Below are positions 52,495 to 63,068 of a DNA stretch of 64,000 bases, piece by piece (positions within the stretch are counted from its first letter, which is position 1; each line of letters begins with the position of its first letter). A program made the position numbers and the translations under genes. Origin of the DNA: Ensifer adhaerens (GTDB lineage Bacteria > Pseudomonadota > Alphaproteobacteria > Rhizobiales > Rhizobiaceae); contig NZ_CP083350.1 in NCBI RefSeq assembly GCF_020035535.1, forward strand, positions 2,056,501 to 2,120,500, read 5' to 3'. The notes below the pieces were generated by a model that did not search any database, was not told the DNA's origin, and saw only the letters and a program-made list of their open reading frames with translations.

Positions 52495-54081
52495 ATGAAG
52501 ATTGGTTCGCCGAAGGAGTTACTCGCGGCCGAGTGTCGCGTGGCGCTGACACCTGACAGCGCGGTGCAACTTGCGAAACTTGGCTACAGCAGCATCATCG
52601 AGACGGGCGCGGGCGTCGCGGCCGGTTTTTCCGATGATGCCTATCGGGCCGCGGGCGTTGAGGTGGCCCCGTCGGCGGACGCGCTCTGGGCTTCGGCCGA
52701 CGTGATTGTCAAGGTGCGGCCGCCTGAGCCGAGCGAGGTCGCGCTTTTGTCTGCGGACAAGACGCTGATCTCGTTCTTCTATCCGGGCCAGAACCCGGAA
52801 CTGCTTGAGCTAGCCAAGGCGAAGGGCGCCAACGTCATCGCCATGGACATGGTGCCGCGCATCAGCCGCGCGCAGAAGATGGATGCGCTGTCGTCGATGG
52901 CCAATATCGCCGGCTACCGTGCGGTGATCGAGGCCGGCAACAATTTCGGCCGCTTCTTCACCGGCCAGGTAACGGCCGCCGGCAAGGTGCCGCCGGCCAA
53001 GGTGCTGGTGATCGGTGCGGGCGTCGCCGGTCTGGCGGCGATCGGTGTCGCCACCTCGCTCGGTGCCCAGACCTATGCCTTCGACGTGCGTCCTGAGGTC
53101 GCCGAGCAGATCGAGAGCATGGGGGCCGAGTTCGTCTATCTCGACTTCGCCGATGGTGAGGGGGGCGGTCAGCAGGATGGTGCTGCAACCGGCGGCTATG
53201 CGGCGCCCTCTTCGCCGGAGTTCCGCGAAAAGCAGCTGGCGAAGTTCCGCGAGCTCGCACCTCAGATCGACATCGTCATCACCACGGCGCTGATCCCCGG
53301 CCGGGATGCGCCAAAGCTCTGGCTTGCCGACATGGTGGCGGCGATGAAGCCGGGATCGGTGGTCGTCGACCTTGCGGCCGAACGCGGCGGCAACTGCGAT
53401 CTCACACTTGCCGATCAGCGCGTCGTCTCCGACAACGGCGTCGTCGTTATCGGCTACACCGACTTCCCGAGCCGCATGGCCGCGCAGGCGTCCACGCTCT
53501 ATGCCACCAACATCCGGCATATGCTGACCGACCTGACACCCGGCAAGGACGGCAAGCTCGTCCACAACATGGAGGACGACGTCATCCGTGGCGCGACGGT
53601 CGCCTTCGAGGGGGCCATTACCTATCCGCCACCACCGCCGAAGATCGCTGCGATCGCGGCACAGAAGCCCAAGGAAAAGGTGAAGGAGCCGACGCCGGAG
53701 GAAAAGCGTGCCACCGAGGCCGCAGCCTTCAAGGCCCAGACGAAGAGCCAGCTGACGCTGCTCGCCGTCGGCACGGCGCTGCTGCTTCTCGTCGGGGCCT
53801 TTGCGCCGGCGGCTTTCATGAGCCACTTCGTCGTCTTCGTGCTCGCCTGCTTCGTCGGTTTCCAGGTCATCTGGAACGTCTCGCATTCGCTGCACACGCC
53901 GCTGATGGCTGTCACCAACGCGGTTTCCGGCATCGTCATTCTCGGCGCTCTGCTGCAGATCGGGTCTGGCAACTGGCTGGTGGTGCTGCTTGCGGCACTC
54001 TCGGTGCTGATCGCCACGATCAATATCGTCGGCGGCTTCCTCGTCACACGGCGCATGCTCGCCATGTTCCAGAAATCCTGA
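52495..54081 (+). CDS. pntA: NAD(P) transhydrogenase, alpha subunit
   Basis: 528 residues from ATG 52495 (GAGGAG site); a TTG two codons earlier is also possible. An N-terminal NAD(H)-binding domain I is evident ([18 protein letters not shown], then [20 protein letters not shown] near 170). A charged linker ([11 protein letters not shown]) and a C-terminal domain with about four membrane helices follow. This fused form equals PntAa plus PntAb, which many alphaproteobacteria encode separately. It couples proton entry to NADPH formation. G+C content and codon bias are higher than in the CoA genes just before it. Confidence 0.95.
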   Translation: MKIGSPKELLAAECRVALTPDSAVQLAKLGYSSIIETGAGVAAGFSDDAYRAAGVEVAPSADALWASADVIVKVRPPEPSEVALLSADKTLISFFYPGQNPELLELAKAKGANVIAMDMVPRISRAQKMDALSSMANIAGYRAVIEAGNNFGRFFTGQVTAAGKVPPAKVLVIGAGVAGLAAIGVATSLGAQTYAFDVRPEVAEQIESMGAEFVYLDFADGEGGGQQDGAATGGYAAPSSPEFREKQLAKFRELAPQIDIVITTALIPGRDAPKLWLADMVAAMKPGSVVVDLAAERGGNCDLTLADQRVVSDNGVVVIGYTDFPSRMAAQASTLYATNIRHMLTDLTPGKDGKLVHNMEDDVIRGATVAFEGAITYPPPPPKIAAIAAQKPKEKVKEPTPEEKRATEAAAFKAQTKSQLTLLAVGTALLLLVGAFAPAAFMSHFVVFVLACFVGFQVIWNVSHSLHTPLMAVTNAVSGIVILGALLQIGSGNWLVVLLAALSVLIATINIVGGFLVTRRMLAMFQKS

Positions 54082-54100
54082 TCGGGCAGGGGTAATCATT

Positions 54101-55534
54101 ATGATGATCGGTATCGTATCGGCCGCCTATATCGCGGCAGCCGTTCTCTTCATCCTCTCGCTCGGCGGGCTCTCTGGCCAGGAAAGCGCCAAGCGCGCCG
54201 TGTGGTACGGTATGACCGGCATGGGCCTTGCGATTGTCGCCACGGTCTTTGGACCTGACGTCGGCAACTGGCTTGTCATCGTGCTGATGATTGCGGGCGG
54301 CGCCGTGCTCGGCCACTTTGTCGCCTCCCGCGTCCAGATGACCGAGATGCCGCAGCTCGTGGCAGCGCTGCATTCCTTCGTCGGTCTTGCCGCCGTGTTC
54401 ATCGGCTTCAACGCCCATATCGAAGCGGTTGACGTCGCCGGTCTCGACGCGGCAGCCCGCTCTGCGCTGACCGGTTTTGCCGCGATCCTTGCGCACAAGG
54501 AACCGGTAGAACTGTCGATCATGAAGGTCGAGGTCTTCCTCGGCGTCTTCATCGGCGCCGTCACCTTCACCGGCTCCGTCATCGCCTTCGGCAAGCTCGC
54601 CGGCAAGGTCGACGGCAAGGCAAAGAAGCTGCCGGGCGGTCATCTGCTCAATGCAGGTGCCGCACTGCTCTCGCTCGTGCTGCTGGTGCTCTACGTCAAC
54701 GGTGCCGGCACCTGGACGCTGCTCGCCATGACGCTCGCGGCCTTCTTCATCGGCTACCACCTGATCATGGGCATCGGCGGCGCCGACATGCCCGTGGTCG
54801 TGTCGATGCTGAACAGCTATTCCGGCTGGGCGGCTGCTGCCATCGGCTTCACGCTCGGAAACGACCTTTTGATCGTCACCGGCGCGCTCGTCGGATCATC
54901 GGGCGCGATCCTCTCCTACATCATGTGCAAGGCGATGAATCGCTCCTTCGTTTCCGTCATCCTCGGCGGCTTCGGTGCCACCACAGGCCCGGCCATGGAA
55001 ATCACCGGAGAGCAGATCGCCATCGATGCCGAAGGTGTGGCCGCAGCCCTCAACGACGCCGACAGCGTCATCATCGTGCCGGGCTATGGCATGGCGGTGG
55101 CGCAGGCACAGCAATCGGTCTCCGAGCTTACCCGCAAGCTGCGGGCGGCCGGCAAGAACGTGCGCTTCGCCATTCATCCGGTCGCCGGCCGGTTGCCGGG
55201 CCACATGAACGTGCTCTTGGCCGAAGCGAAGGTTCCCTACGACATCGTTCTGGAGATGGACGAGATCAACGAGGACTTCCACGAAACCGATGTCGTCATC
55301 GTCATCGGCTCCAACGACATCGTCAATCCGGCCGCCCAGGAAGATCCGAACTCGCCGATATCAGGCATGCCGGTGCTCGAGGTCTGGAAAGCCAAGCAGG
55401 TATTCGTCTCCAAGCGCGGCCAGGGTACCGGCTATTCCGGCATCGAGAACCCGCTGTTCTACAAGGACAACACCCGCATGTTCTACGGCGACGCCAAGGA
55501 GTCGATAGGTAAACTGTTGCCGGTGCTGGCTTGA
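54101..55534 (+). CDS. pntB: NAD(P) transhydrogenase, beta subunit
   Basis: 477 residues from ATG 54101 (or 54104). The N-terminal half holds eight or nine membrane helices of domain II. The C-terminal NADP(H)-binding domain III has [15 protein letters not shown] (near residue 325), [20 protein letters not shown] and [15 protein letters not shown]. It works with PntA, 19 bp upstream. A copy on an accessory island may supply NADPH for nearby catabolism or be a duplicate of a chromosomal locus. Confidence 0.95.
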   Translation: MMIGIVSAAYIAAAVLFILSLGGLSGQESAKRAVWYGMTGMGLAIVATVFGPDVGNWLVIVLMIAGGAVLGHFVASRVQMTEMPQLVAALHSFVGLAAVFIGFNAHIEAVDVAGLDAAARSALTGFAAILAHKEPVELSIMKVEVFLGVFIGAVTFTGSVIAFGKLAGKVDGKAKKLPGGHLLNAGAALLSLVLLVLYVNGAGTWTLLAMTLAAFFIGYHLIMGIGGADMPVVVSMLNSYSGWAAAAIGFTLGNDLLIVTGALVGSSGAILSYIMCKAMNRSFVSVILGGFGATTGPAMEITGEQIAIDAEGVAAALNDADSVIIVPGYGMAVAQAQQSVSELTRKLRAAGKNVRFAIHPVAGRLPGHMNVLLAEAKVPYDIVLEMDEINEDFHETDVVIVIGSNDIVNPAAQEDPNSPISGMPVLEVWKAKQVFVSKRGQGTGYSGIENPLFYKDNTRMFYGDAKESIGKLLPVLA

Positions 55535-55659
55535 TGATCGACGTGATCTCTGAGATGCGGACGCCTGGTTCTCAAGCGCCCACATCCCAGCTAGATGCGT
55601 GCTCGGCTTGGCAACAGGAGTACGTGATGTGAATCCGAGATTTGCATGGAAGGTGAGAG

Positions 55660-56352
55660 ATGACGACCGAGGCCATTCGAAATCCTGCTGAGTGCGATCC
55701 TTCGCCACAAGGCCAGGCACCAATTGCGATATGGGGACAACGGCCCTTTGCTCTGCGGCAACTCATCAACGCGCTGGGCAACCTCCTATTGGCCCACGAT
55801 GTCCCCTCCATGTCCCGGTACACGGCAGGCAAGATTTTTCACCAGCTTTCTAGACCGGCTGCGATGTACGGGGTCGGTGGCAATGCACTTCCGGCGTCTG
55901 GGCATCTTGCTGAGGCTTTGTCGACCGCCATTCAGGGCGGCGGACCAATCGCAGAACTGGCAAAGGCGATTAACGCGATCGCGCCCGATCTTCGCTGGTA
56001 TCGGTCGAGAACCGGCCCTTTCGCCAGCATCAATTTCGTTCGTGGACACGCCCATGCATTAATGGTGGGACCGGGTGGCATGGAGGAGCGCGATGATGTC
56101 CATATCGGTGCAACTATAATGGCACCCTACGGTCGCTTCCCGGATCATCGCCGCAAGCATCCTACCGTCTTTCTTGCCCTGTCGCGCGCGGAAGTGCGAT
56201 TGCACGACGAAGATTGGGTGGTACGATCGCCTGGCGGGGTTTTCTTTGGCGAAGAAGGTCAGGAATTTGCCATGCGTTGTACGTCAAATCCCCTCCTTCT
56301 GCTTTGGTGCCAACGCGTGCGATCGGGCAAAAGTGGTTCCTCGAGAACATAG
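55660..56352 (+). CDS. cupin protein of the DMSP-lyase-like (DLL) group
   Basis: 230 residues from ATG 55660 (GGTGAGAG site). The first ~120 residues are helical. The C-terminal cupin barrel shows APYGRFPDHRRKHPTVFLAL (near 162-181), similar to the metal-binding YPxHxHPAEE region of DddQ/DddL-type dimethylsulfoniopropionate lyases, and a closing SPGGVFFGEEGQEFAMRC. The Glu and Tyr of the DddQ site are not clearly kept, so the enzyme may act on another substrate. It lies before the AraC-type regulator and hydantoinase. Confidence 0.6.
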   Translation: MTTEAIRNPAECDPSPQGQAPIAIWGQRPFALRQLINALGNLLLAHDVPSMSRYTAGKIFHQLSRPAAMYGVGGNALPASGHLAEALSTAIQGGGPIAELAKAINAIAPDLRWYRSRTGPFASINFVRGHAHALMVGPGGMEERDDVHIGATIMAPYGRFPDHRRKHPTVFLALSRAEVRLHDEDWVVRSPGGVFFGEEGQEFAMRCTSNPLLLLWCQRVRSGKSGSSRT

Positions 56353-56495
56353 AGGTACGCCGGGCATGATCAGCGACACTAAACGGATCCGTCGTTCGAT
56401 CGCATGCAGATGTCGTAACGACCTCTCCGTAGTGTCGCAGGATGGGCCTTAATTCTACGTAGCGGGCCGTGTTGGCAGGCAGTAGGGAGATTGCG

Positions 56496-57497
56496 TTGAG
56501 AACGTCGAAGCCTTCAACGGAGTGCGTCCGGGTAGGCTTCTACTTGACGCCCAACTTTCCGCTCTTGGCGTTCTCGGCAGCTTTGGACCCTTTGAGACAA
56601 GCTAATCGCCTGAACGAACATCCACTCTACGAATGGGTTTTAATTTCCCTTGACGGCTCCCCTGTCGAAAACAGTGCCGGATTCGCTGTGCCAATCGATT
56701 GTGGCGTCGACAACGCGCCACATTGCGATGTGGTGATTGTATGCTCAGGCGTTGATCCGGCACGCTACTTCAAGAGAGGTGCTTTGACATGGTTCAGGCG
56801 CTTGAGCCGACAGGGCGTCCTTCTGGGAGGCATAAGCACGGGAGCTTACCTGTTGGCTCGAGCTGGACTGCTCGATGGACGGCGCTGCACCGTTCATTGG
56901 GAGAACTCCGCTGACTTTCAGGAGGCGTTCCCGAATGTGCTTGCAACCAACGATATTTTTACCGCGGATGGACCGTTCATCACTTCCTCTGGTGGAACGG
57001 CCACCTTGGATATGATGCTGAGCATCGTTGAGTCTTTTCATGGGCGGACACTCGCCGTGGCAATCTCCGATCAGTTCAACCATCCGCAGATAAGAGGCAA
57101 AGGCGAGTCACAACGGATGACGCCGGAAGCCCGCTACGGAATTACTCATGACCGGCTTTCAAGTATAGTCCGGCTTATGCAAAATAGCGTCCAAGCTCCT
57201 ATTGGGGTCGAAGTTCTGGCGCACCGGGTGGGGTTATCGTCCCGCCAGATGGAACGGCTGTTTTTGTCGCATCTCGGGCGGACGCCGGTCGCGTTCTACG
57301 CGGCGCTTAGAATGGAGAGAGCACATGAACTTGTCTCTAGGACGAGTCTGTCTATTGATGTGGTTGCTCAGCACTGCGGCTATTCTTCCGCCACCCACTT
57401 CGCTCGCCGATACCGGGCTCACTTTGGCGTAACCCCGGCCGCCGAGCGGGCCGCCAAAGCTACGCGACCCCAGAAAGACGCCGACAACACTTCGTAG
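56496..57497 (+). CDS. GlxA/GbdR-type AraC regulator (DJ-1/PfpI domain plus HTH)
   Basis: 333 residues. I choose TTG 56496 because AGGGAG lies 6 bases upstream; the frame opens at 56469. Residues 15-185 form a class I glutamine-amidotransferase-like sensor domain (VGFYLTPNFPLLAFSAALDP, then GGISTGAYLLARAGLLDG). Residues 225-320 hold the AraC double HTH (VEVLAHRVGLSSRQMERLF, then SIDVVAQHCGYSSATHFARR). This subgroup includes regulators of glycine betaine, carnitine and sarcosine catabolism, interesting next to the betaine-type island. The likely targets are the flanking cupin gene and the hydantoinase/ABC operon. Confidence 0.88.
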   Translation: MRTSKPSTECVRVGFYLTPNFPLLAFSAALDPLRQANRLNEHPLYEWVLISLDGSPVENSAGFAVPIDCGVDNAPHCDVVIVCSGVDPARYFKRGALTWFRRLSRQGVLLGGISTGAYLLARAGLLDGRRCTVHWENSADFQEAFPNVLATNDIFTADGPFITSSGGTATLDMMLSIVESFHGRTLAVAISDQFNHPQIRGKGESQRMTPEARYGITHDRLSSIVRLMQNSVQAPIGVEVLAHRVGLSSRQMERLFLSHLGRTPVAFYAALRMERAHELVSRTSLSIDVVAQHCGYSSATHFARRYRAHFGVTPAAERAAKATRPQKDADNTS

Positions 57498-57601
57498 CCG
57501 CGTCGAGAAACCTGTCGATCATGTCGGATTCGCGCATTTGTGTCTGGGTCGGCGCGGAATACCTTGAGCGAGGGGATTTATCGCTTTCGGAGGAAAGGCG
57601 G

Positions 57602-59062
57602 ATGACTGGCGCTATTCAAACTGAGTTCGATCTCGTTGTGCGCAACGGAACCGTTGTGCTGCGTGATGGGCCACAACAGCTCGACATTGGCATAAGAGAC
57701 GGGCGCATCGTCGCCCTAGAGGCAGGCCTTGGCGGTGGCCGCGAGACGTACGATGCCAAAGGCAAAGTTGTGCTGCCTGGAGGCGTTGACAGCCACTGCC
57801 ACATGGATCAGCAGCCCTGGGAGGGCCGAACCACCTCCGACGACTTTCAGAGCGGCACGCTGTCAGCACTGTGTGGTGGCAACACAACCGTGATCCCATT
57901 CGCGATGCAGGTTAAGGGCAACTCGATTCGGGCCATAGTTGATGACTACCATCTTCGCGCGGCTCCGAAAGCCCATATCGACTATGCATTCCATATGATC
58001 GTCGGTGACGCTTCCGAGACCACACTCGAGGAGGTGAAGACCCTGGTCGACGAAGGCTGCACGTCCATCAAGATTTTTCTGACCTACGATGGTCTCAAGC
58101 TTGACGATTATGAAGCTCTGAAGATTTTCGAACTGGCCCGGCGCGAAGGTGCCATGGTAATGGTTCACGCCGAAAACGACGGCTGTATCCGCTGGCTCAC
58201 CGAACATCTACTCAGAGAGCGAAAGACCCAACTCAGGTACTTCGAAGTGGCACGGTCCACGATTTCGGATCGTGAGGCGACCCATCGGGCCATAAGTCTG
58301 GCAGAACTGCTCGAGACGCCCATTCTCATCGCTCATGTCGCGTCCGCGGCAGCGGTGGACGAGATCCGCCGGGCACGTGCGCGCGGCCTGCCAGTATTCG
58401 CGGAGACCTGCCCACAATATCTTTTCCTCTCCTCCGCGGATCTGGACACCAAAGATCTGTCAGGAGCCAAGTGCATCTGCACACCTCCGCCTCGCCATCG
58501 GTCCAATCAGCCGGAAATCTGGCGTGGTATTCTGGATGGCACTCTGGGCGTCTTTTCTTCTGACCATTCGCCCCTTCACTATGTCGAAAAGATTGCAGCC
58601 GGGCCAAACGCTCCATTCAACCGCGTCCCAGGCGGGTTGCCAGGTTTGGAAACCCGCTTGCCGCTCCTGTTTTCGGGCGGCGTGAACACGGGGCGCATGA
58701 CGCTTCAGCAGTTTGCCGAAGTGACGGCGACGGAGCCCGCGCGGCTCTATGGCCTTTATCCTCGGAAGGGCGTGATCGCCATCGGTTCGGACGCGGATCT
58801 TGCGATCTGGGATGCCAACCGCGAAGTGACGATCAAGAACGACATGCTCCACCATGCGACGGACCACACCCCCTACGAGGATATGCGTGTCCGCGGCTGG
58901 CCTATCGTTACGATCTCTCGGGGAGAGGTCGTCTGGGAGGACGGGGTAGTAAAGTCCCGACCAGGCCGCGGACAGTTTCTACCTTGCGATCGACCATTTG
59001 TTCGATTGCCACTTCCATCGTTCGAACCTATCAGCGAGTTCGAGTGCTCGGCGGCCGAATAA
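57602..59062 (+). CDS. dihydropyrimidinase / hydantoinase
   Basis: 486 residues from ATG 57602 (GGAGGAAAGG site); the frame opens earlier at 57521. All metal positions of the cyclic amidohydrolases are visible: HCHMD (near residue 65), the carboxylated Lys in SIKIFLTYDG (near 157), VHAEN (near 187), LIAHVASA (near 243) and the Asp in FSSDHSPLH (near 322). It opens six- or five-membered cyclic imides such as dihydrouracil or substituted hydantoins. It precedes a peptide-type ABC importer. Possible substrates include dihydropyrimidines or hydantoin-5-propionate from imidazole breakdown. Confidence 0.9.
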   Translation: MTGAIQTEFDLVVRNGTVVLRDGPQQLDIGIRDGRIVALEAGLGGGRETYDAKGKVVLPGGVDSHCHMDQQPWEGRTTSDDFQSGTLSALCGGNTTVIPFAMQVKGNSIRAIVDDYHLRAAPKAHIDYAFHMIVGDASETTLEEVKTLVDEGCTSIKIFLTYDGLKLDDYEALKIFELARREGAMVMVHAENDGCIRWLTEHLLRERKTQLRYFEVARSTISDREATHRAISLAELLETPILIAHVASAAAVDEIRRARARGLPVFAETCPQYLFLSSADLDTKDLSGAKCICTPPPRHRSNQPEIWRGILDGTLGVFSSDHSPLHYVEKIAAGPNAPFNRVPGGLPGLETRLPLLFSGGVNTGRMTLQQFAEVTATEPARLYGLYPRKGVIAIGSDADLAIWDANREVTIKNDMLHHATDHTPYEDMRVRGWPIVTISRGEVVWEDGVVKSRPGRGQFLPCDRPFVRLPLPSFEPISEFECSAAE

Positions 59063-59579
59063 GGAAGATGCAGCAGGTGAACCGCTGCTCCGACATGCCG
59101 GGGGCTTCCCCAGCATGTCGGCCTTGCTTCACCGGCGTCGCTCGACAATCCGACATGGGGATCAATTGTCGAAGGGTCGACCGAGGCCATTTGACCCCAT
59201 AACCGTTCTGAAACGCATCGATGCTGCCTTTCTAAAAGGGAAGGACATCAGCGCAAATTCGGGTCGGAGATGTGTGCTTGGCGAAGTGCCTTCGTCAGCC
59301 AAGTTCGGGCGAACACTTGTAGCACCGGACAGTTGTTGCCGGAACTCTCCCAGGCTCTCTTCAGAGAACGATTTCCACTCACAAATTGTGATCAGCCTGG
59401 CGTGCCGACCTCCCGGTGCAAACGTCCGGGTTTGATGGCCGATTACCTCAAGTTGGATCCAAAATCTTTTGGCCATGTCGGAAAAGCTATCTGGGATGGC
59501 GGGAACGCAGTTTGAAATGCCCGTTATCCTCCAGGATACTCTCATTAATGGATACATAAATCCGAAAAGGGGAACTGAA
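59063..59579. other. 517-bp gap between hydantoinase and ABC importer genes
   Basis: No gene supported; several short overlapping frames have no ribosome site. It holds a terminator-like hairpin at 59090-59121 and presumably the promoter of the importer operon. Confidence 0.5.
59090..59121 (+). terminator. terminator-like hairpin after the hydantoinase gene
   Basis: CCGACATGC and GCATGTCGG form a 9-bp stem, with an inner GGGG/CCCC stem and a 3-base CTT loop. It lies 27 bp after the stop. Only a weak T-rich tail follows. Confidence 0.65.
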
Positions 59580-61187
59580 ATGGACACCGTCTACAAGCAT
59601 GTTTCTCAACTTACTCGACGCAACCTGCTGAAGAGCGGTACCGCGATCGCAGCCTCAATTCTTGCTTTGCAATGTGGCTTCGCTCGCGCGGGATCACTTG
59701 CTGGCACTGCGGATGGGCCGCCTCGTCGCGGCGGCACGTTGAAGTACGCCAACACCGACACTCTAAAGCCGTTCCGCGACCCTGCCGCCGTCGATTCACT
59801 CGGAGCATCCGATGCCGTCCGTGGCGTTGCAGAGTTTCTGACACGTGTTGACGAAAACAACGTTCCACATCCGCATCTCCTCGAGTCGCTGGACGCGTCC
59901 GCCGATTTGAAAACCTGGACGCTTGTTGTCCGCCGCGGTCCAGTCTTCAACATGCCGACTCCGAGGGAGATCGATGCGGATGACGTCATCTTCAATTTGA
60001 AGCGTTGGCTGGATCCCGCGACGGGATCGTCGATGACTGGCTTGCTTCAACCGTACCTTAAGCCTGACGGCATCGAAAAAGTGGATGCGCGAACTATCAA
60101 GCTGCATCTTTCCAACGCAACGAACTCACTTGCTTACGATTTCTTCCATTACGCAGGGGCAATTATGCCGCGTGAGTTCAAGGGAGACTTCTTAGCGGAA
60201 CCTTGGGGAACGGGGCCGTTCGATCTCGTGGAATATGTCCCGAACCAGTCGTTCACGCTTCGCGCAAGGAAGGACTATTGGCGCAAGGACGCTGACGGAC
60301 AGGCGCTTCCGTATCTCGATGAAGTCGTCTCGGTCGACATCAAGTCACAAGCGCCGGCGCAAATCGCGGGGCTTGTCAGCGGCGAGTTCGACCTGGCGCT
60401 CGGGCTCGATGTATCGTCCTACAAGGCACTTTCGGAGCAGCCCGACATAGTAGTCTCAAAGACCAAGAGTGCCGGTACGCTGCTTTTCCGCATGCGTGTC
60501 GACGTGAAGCCGTTTGACGATCCGCGGGTACGCATGGCCCTCAAGCTCTGTCAGAACCGTGAACAGATCATCTCCCTGGCACTGGGCGATACCGCATTCG
60601 ATGGGACGGACGACATGGTTGCACCGGGCGTGGACCCTGCTTGGGCTTCCATGGACACGCCGAAGCAGGATCTCGAGCGAGCAAAGGCGCTGTTGACAGA
60701 GGCCGGCTACCCGGACGGGTTCGAAACGGAAATGAGATATCCCGCCGCGCCCGAGTTCATTGGGGCAGCGTCCCAGGTCTTCGCTCAGAACGCGTCACAA
60801 ATCGGCGTCAAGATCAATCTCGTTCCGATGCCCGCGGAGGCCTACTGGGCGAAGTGGCTCGAATGGGGCTTCGGCGCATCCTACTGGAGCCATCGTCCCC
60901 TCGCGACCATGCTGCTAGGCCTGTCTCTTCGATCGGGAGCGGCATGGAACGAGACACATTTCAGCGACCCGGAATTCGAGAAGTTACTTGACGAAGCGTC
61001 GGCCACGGTGAGCGTTGACGACCGGCGGAAGGCCTATGGACGACTGCAGCCGTACCTTCGTGAGAACGGCCCGTTCGCCGAGCCGCTCTTCATATACGCG
61101 CTCGCAGCGCACACAAAGCGGGTCAAGAACTTCAAGGCAACGGCGTTCCGTTTCGGGGCTTTCGACGAGACTTGGGTCGACGCGTGA
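59580..61187 (+). CDS. ABC substrate-binding protein, family 5, Tat-exported
   Basis: 535 residues from ATG 59580 (AAGGGG site); a longer frame opens at 59469. The leader has a twin-arginine motif (LTRRNLLKSG, residues 10-19) followed by a hydrophobic run ending near AGSLAG, so it is exported folded. Family 5 features: GGTLKYANTDTLKPFRDP, DADDVIFNLKRWLDP (near 138) and GTGPFDLVEYVPN (near 213). It is the receptor for the importer encoded downstream. The ligand is probably the substrate of the hydantoinase, but unproven. Confidence 0.9.
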   Translation: MDTVYKHVSQLTRRNLLKSGTAIAASILALQCGFARAGSLAGTADGPPRRGGTLKYANTDTLKPFRDPAAVDSLGASDAVRGVAEFLTRVDENNVPHPHLLESLDASADLKTWTLVVRRGPVFNMPTPREIDADDVIFNLKRWLDPATGSSMTGLLQPYLKPDGIEKVDARTIKLHLSNATNSLAYDFFHYAGAIMPREFKGDFLAEPWGTGPFDLVEYVPNQSFTLRARKDYWRKDADGQALPYLDEVVSVDIKSQAPAQIAGLVSGEFDLALGLDVSSYKALSEQPDIVVSKTKSAGTLLFRMRVDVKPFDDPRVRMALKLCQNREQIISLALGDTAFDGTDDMVAPGVDPAWASMDTPKQDLERAKALLTEAGYPDGFETEMRYPAAPEFIGAASQVFAQNASQIGVKINLVPMPAEAYWAKWLEWGFGASYWSHRPLATMLLGLSLRSGAAWNETHFSDPEFEKLLDEASATVSVDDRRKAYGRLQPYLRENGPFAEPLFIYALAAHTKRVKNFKATAFRFGAFDETWVDA

Positions 61188-61248
61188 CGCGACCCGGTCT
61201 GGTCTGCCTTTACCGGAGAACTTACCGTTTCAGCGAGAGTACATTGAG

Positions 61249-62199
61249 ATGCACACTATCTTAGTGAAGAAACTCGTTCTGCTTAGCTTTACGCTCTTTG
61301 TGAGTTCAGTGCTGATTTTCGTTGCCGCCGAAGGGCTGCCGATAGACGTCGGTCGCGATATGCTGGGGCGGTTCGCGCCCCAGGAAGCCGTCGATGCGTT
61401 GAACGAAAAACTGGGAATGAATAAGCCTGTGTTGGAGCGCTACGGTCACTGGGTAGGTGGCGCTCTAACCGGCGACTTCGGTTTCTCGACCTCTCAGCAG
61501 CAACCCGTAGGTCCATTGATCCTTCGGCACGCCGCGAACTCGGCTATCCTTGCTGCGGTGGCGCTAGCGGTGATTACTCCTCTGGCGTTTTTGCTTGGTA
61601 CGTTCGCCGGGCTCTATCCCGGAAGCCGGTTGGACAGAATGATTTCCACCGGCAGCCTCGCCACCAATTCGACTCCCGAATTCGTGGTGGGAGTACTCGT
61701 ACTGCTCTTGTTCGCTGTCCACTTACGGATTCTTCCAGGGTCGAGCGCGATGACCGGTGGGGCGACGCCTCTGTCCGATCCTACGCGGCTCATTCTACCT
61801 GTGATGACACTCGCGATCGTGGACATTGGGTACCTGGCCAGGATGATGCGGGTCAGCATGATTGATGTGATGGGATCAAGCTACATTAGAGCGGCCGTTT
61901 TGCGCGGGCTGCCCTTCAGGAGGATTGTCGTAAGGCACGCGATGCGCAGTGCGCTGGTTACTCCGATCACCGTGCTGATGCTCCACATCAATTGGCTGAT
62001 CGGCGGCATCGTCGTGACTGAAGCGATATTTGGATACCCGGGTCTCGGATTACTGATGCTGACCGCTGCAAATCAGAAGGACGTCCCCTTGCTTGAGGGA
62101 GGAGCGTTGGTGTTCGCGGTCGTGGCGGTCTGCTCGCAGGTCGCCGCAGATTTCCTCAATGCGTGGCTCAACCCTCGGATAGGAGCGGGACTGGCATGA
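61249..62199 (+). CDS. ABC transporter permease, DppB/OppB type
   Basis: 316 residues from ATG 61249; the longer frame to 61015 only overlaps the binding-protein gene. It has an N-terminal helix, then ALNEKLGMNKPVLERYGHWV and GDFGFSTSQQQPV, both typical of DppB. The coupling loop is YIRAAVLRGLPFRRIVVRHA. About six helices are expected. Its stop overlaps the next gene (ATGA). Confidence 0.9.
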   Translation: MHTILVKKLVLLSFTLFVSSVLIFVAAEGLPIDVGRDMLGRFAPQEAVDALNEKLGMNKPVLERYGHWVGGALTGDFGFSTSQQQPVGPLILRHAANSAILAAVALAVITPLAFLLGTFAGLYPGSRLDRMISTGSLATNSTPEFVVGVLVLLLFAVHLRILPGSSAMTGGATPLSDPTRLILPVMTLAIVDIGYLARMMRVSMIDVMGSSYIRAAVLRGLPFRRIVVRHAMRSALVTPITVLMLHINWLIGGIVVTEAIFGYPGLGLLMLTAANQKDVPLLEGGALVFAVVAVCSQVAADFLNAWLNPRIGAGLA

Positions 62200-63068
62200 C
62201 AATTCTGGACAATCTCGCTGCCACGGATGAAAGCGTACATAGGTCGCCTGTCGTCAGGTTTCCAATATTGCGCTCGGTCCTCCGTTCAAGACAGGCAACG
62301 GCCGGACTTCTGGTCGTGCTGTTCTGGGTAGTTGCAGCGGTCGCGGCACCGATCCTCGCGCCATTTCCGCCGAACGATTTGGTGGGCCCGGCACTCCAGG
62401 GACCGAGCTGGAAATTTCTGCTGGGGACCGATGACCTCGGAAGGGACGTGTTGTCCCGCACCCTTTGGGGAGCACGTCCAGTACTCATTCTCGCACCAAT
62501 GGCTGTTCTCCTTGCCGAGACCATCGGAGCATCGATTGGCTTGGTGTCGGGTTACATTGGCGGACTGTTCGATCAGATTGTAATGCGCATAAACGACGCT
62601 CTGATCTCGTTTCCCGCGATCTTGCTTTATCTGCTCATCATCGCCGCGCTTGGACCGTCCAACATGAACATCGTGGTGGCAATTGCGCTGGGTTCGGCTC
62701 CGGGGATCGCGCGTATCGTGAGAAGTACCGTGATCGAACTGCGCGGCCGAAGCTTCATCCATGCGGCACAGGTGCGGGGAGAGCGGTTCTGGTACATCCT
62801 CTTGGTGGAGCTCCTTCCGAATACAAAGGGTCCCATCCTGGTTGATGCCATGCTTCGCGTCGCATACGCATCATTCGCCATCGGGACGCTGGGCTTCCTC
62901 GGACTGGGCACTCCTCCGCCAAACCCCGATTGGGGCGGCATGGTCAACCAGGGTGTTCGGTGGCTCGCAGTATCGTCCTGGATGACCGCGATCCCGGCAA
63001 TAGCTCTCGCGTCGCTCGTTATCGGCCTGAACCTAGTAGTGGACGTCATTCAGGAGGAGGACGCGTAA
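62196..63068 (+). CDS. ABC transporter permease, DppC/OppC type
   Basis: 290 residues starting in the ATGA overlap. It has the LLGTDDLGRDVLSRTLWGAR motif (near residue 77) and the coupling loop FIHAAQVRGERFWYILLVEL. FLGLGTPPPNPDWGGMV near the C-terminus is characteristic. It partners the previous permease. Confidence 0.9.
   Translation: MTILDNLAATDESVHRSPVVRFPILRSVLRSRQATAGLLVVLFWVVAAVAAPILAPFPPNDLVGPALQGPSWKFLLGTDDLGRDVLSRTLWGARPVLILAPMAVLLAETIGASIGLVSGYIGGLFDQIVMRINDALISFPAILLYLLIIAALGPSNMNIVVAIALGSAPGIARIVRSTVIELRGRSFIHAAQVRGERFWYILLVELLPNTKGPILVDAMLRVAYASFAIGTLGFLGLGTPPPNPDWGGMVNQGVRWLAVSSWMTAIPAIALASLVIGLNLVVDVIQEEDA

Noticed and set aside
52810..54099. 429-codon open frame on the minus strand
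   Set aside because: An antisense shadow of pntA with low-complexity His/Arg/Asp-rich translation.
58998..59435. 145-codon frame after the hydantoinase gene
   Set aside because: It begins inside the hydantoinase gene, spans a hairpin and has no ribosome site or family resemblance.
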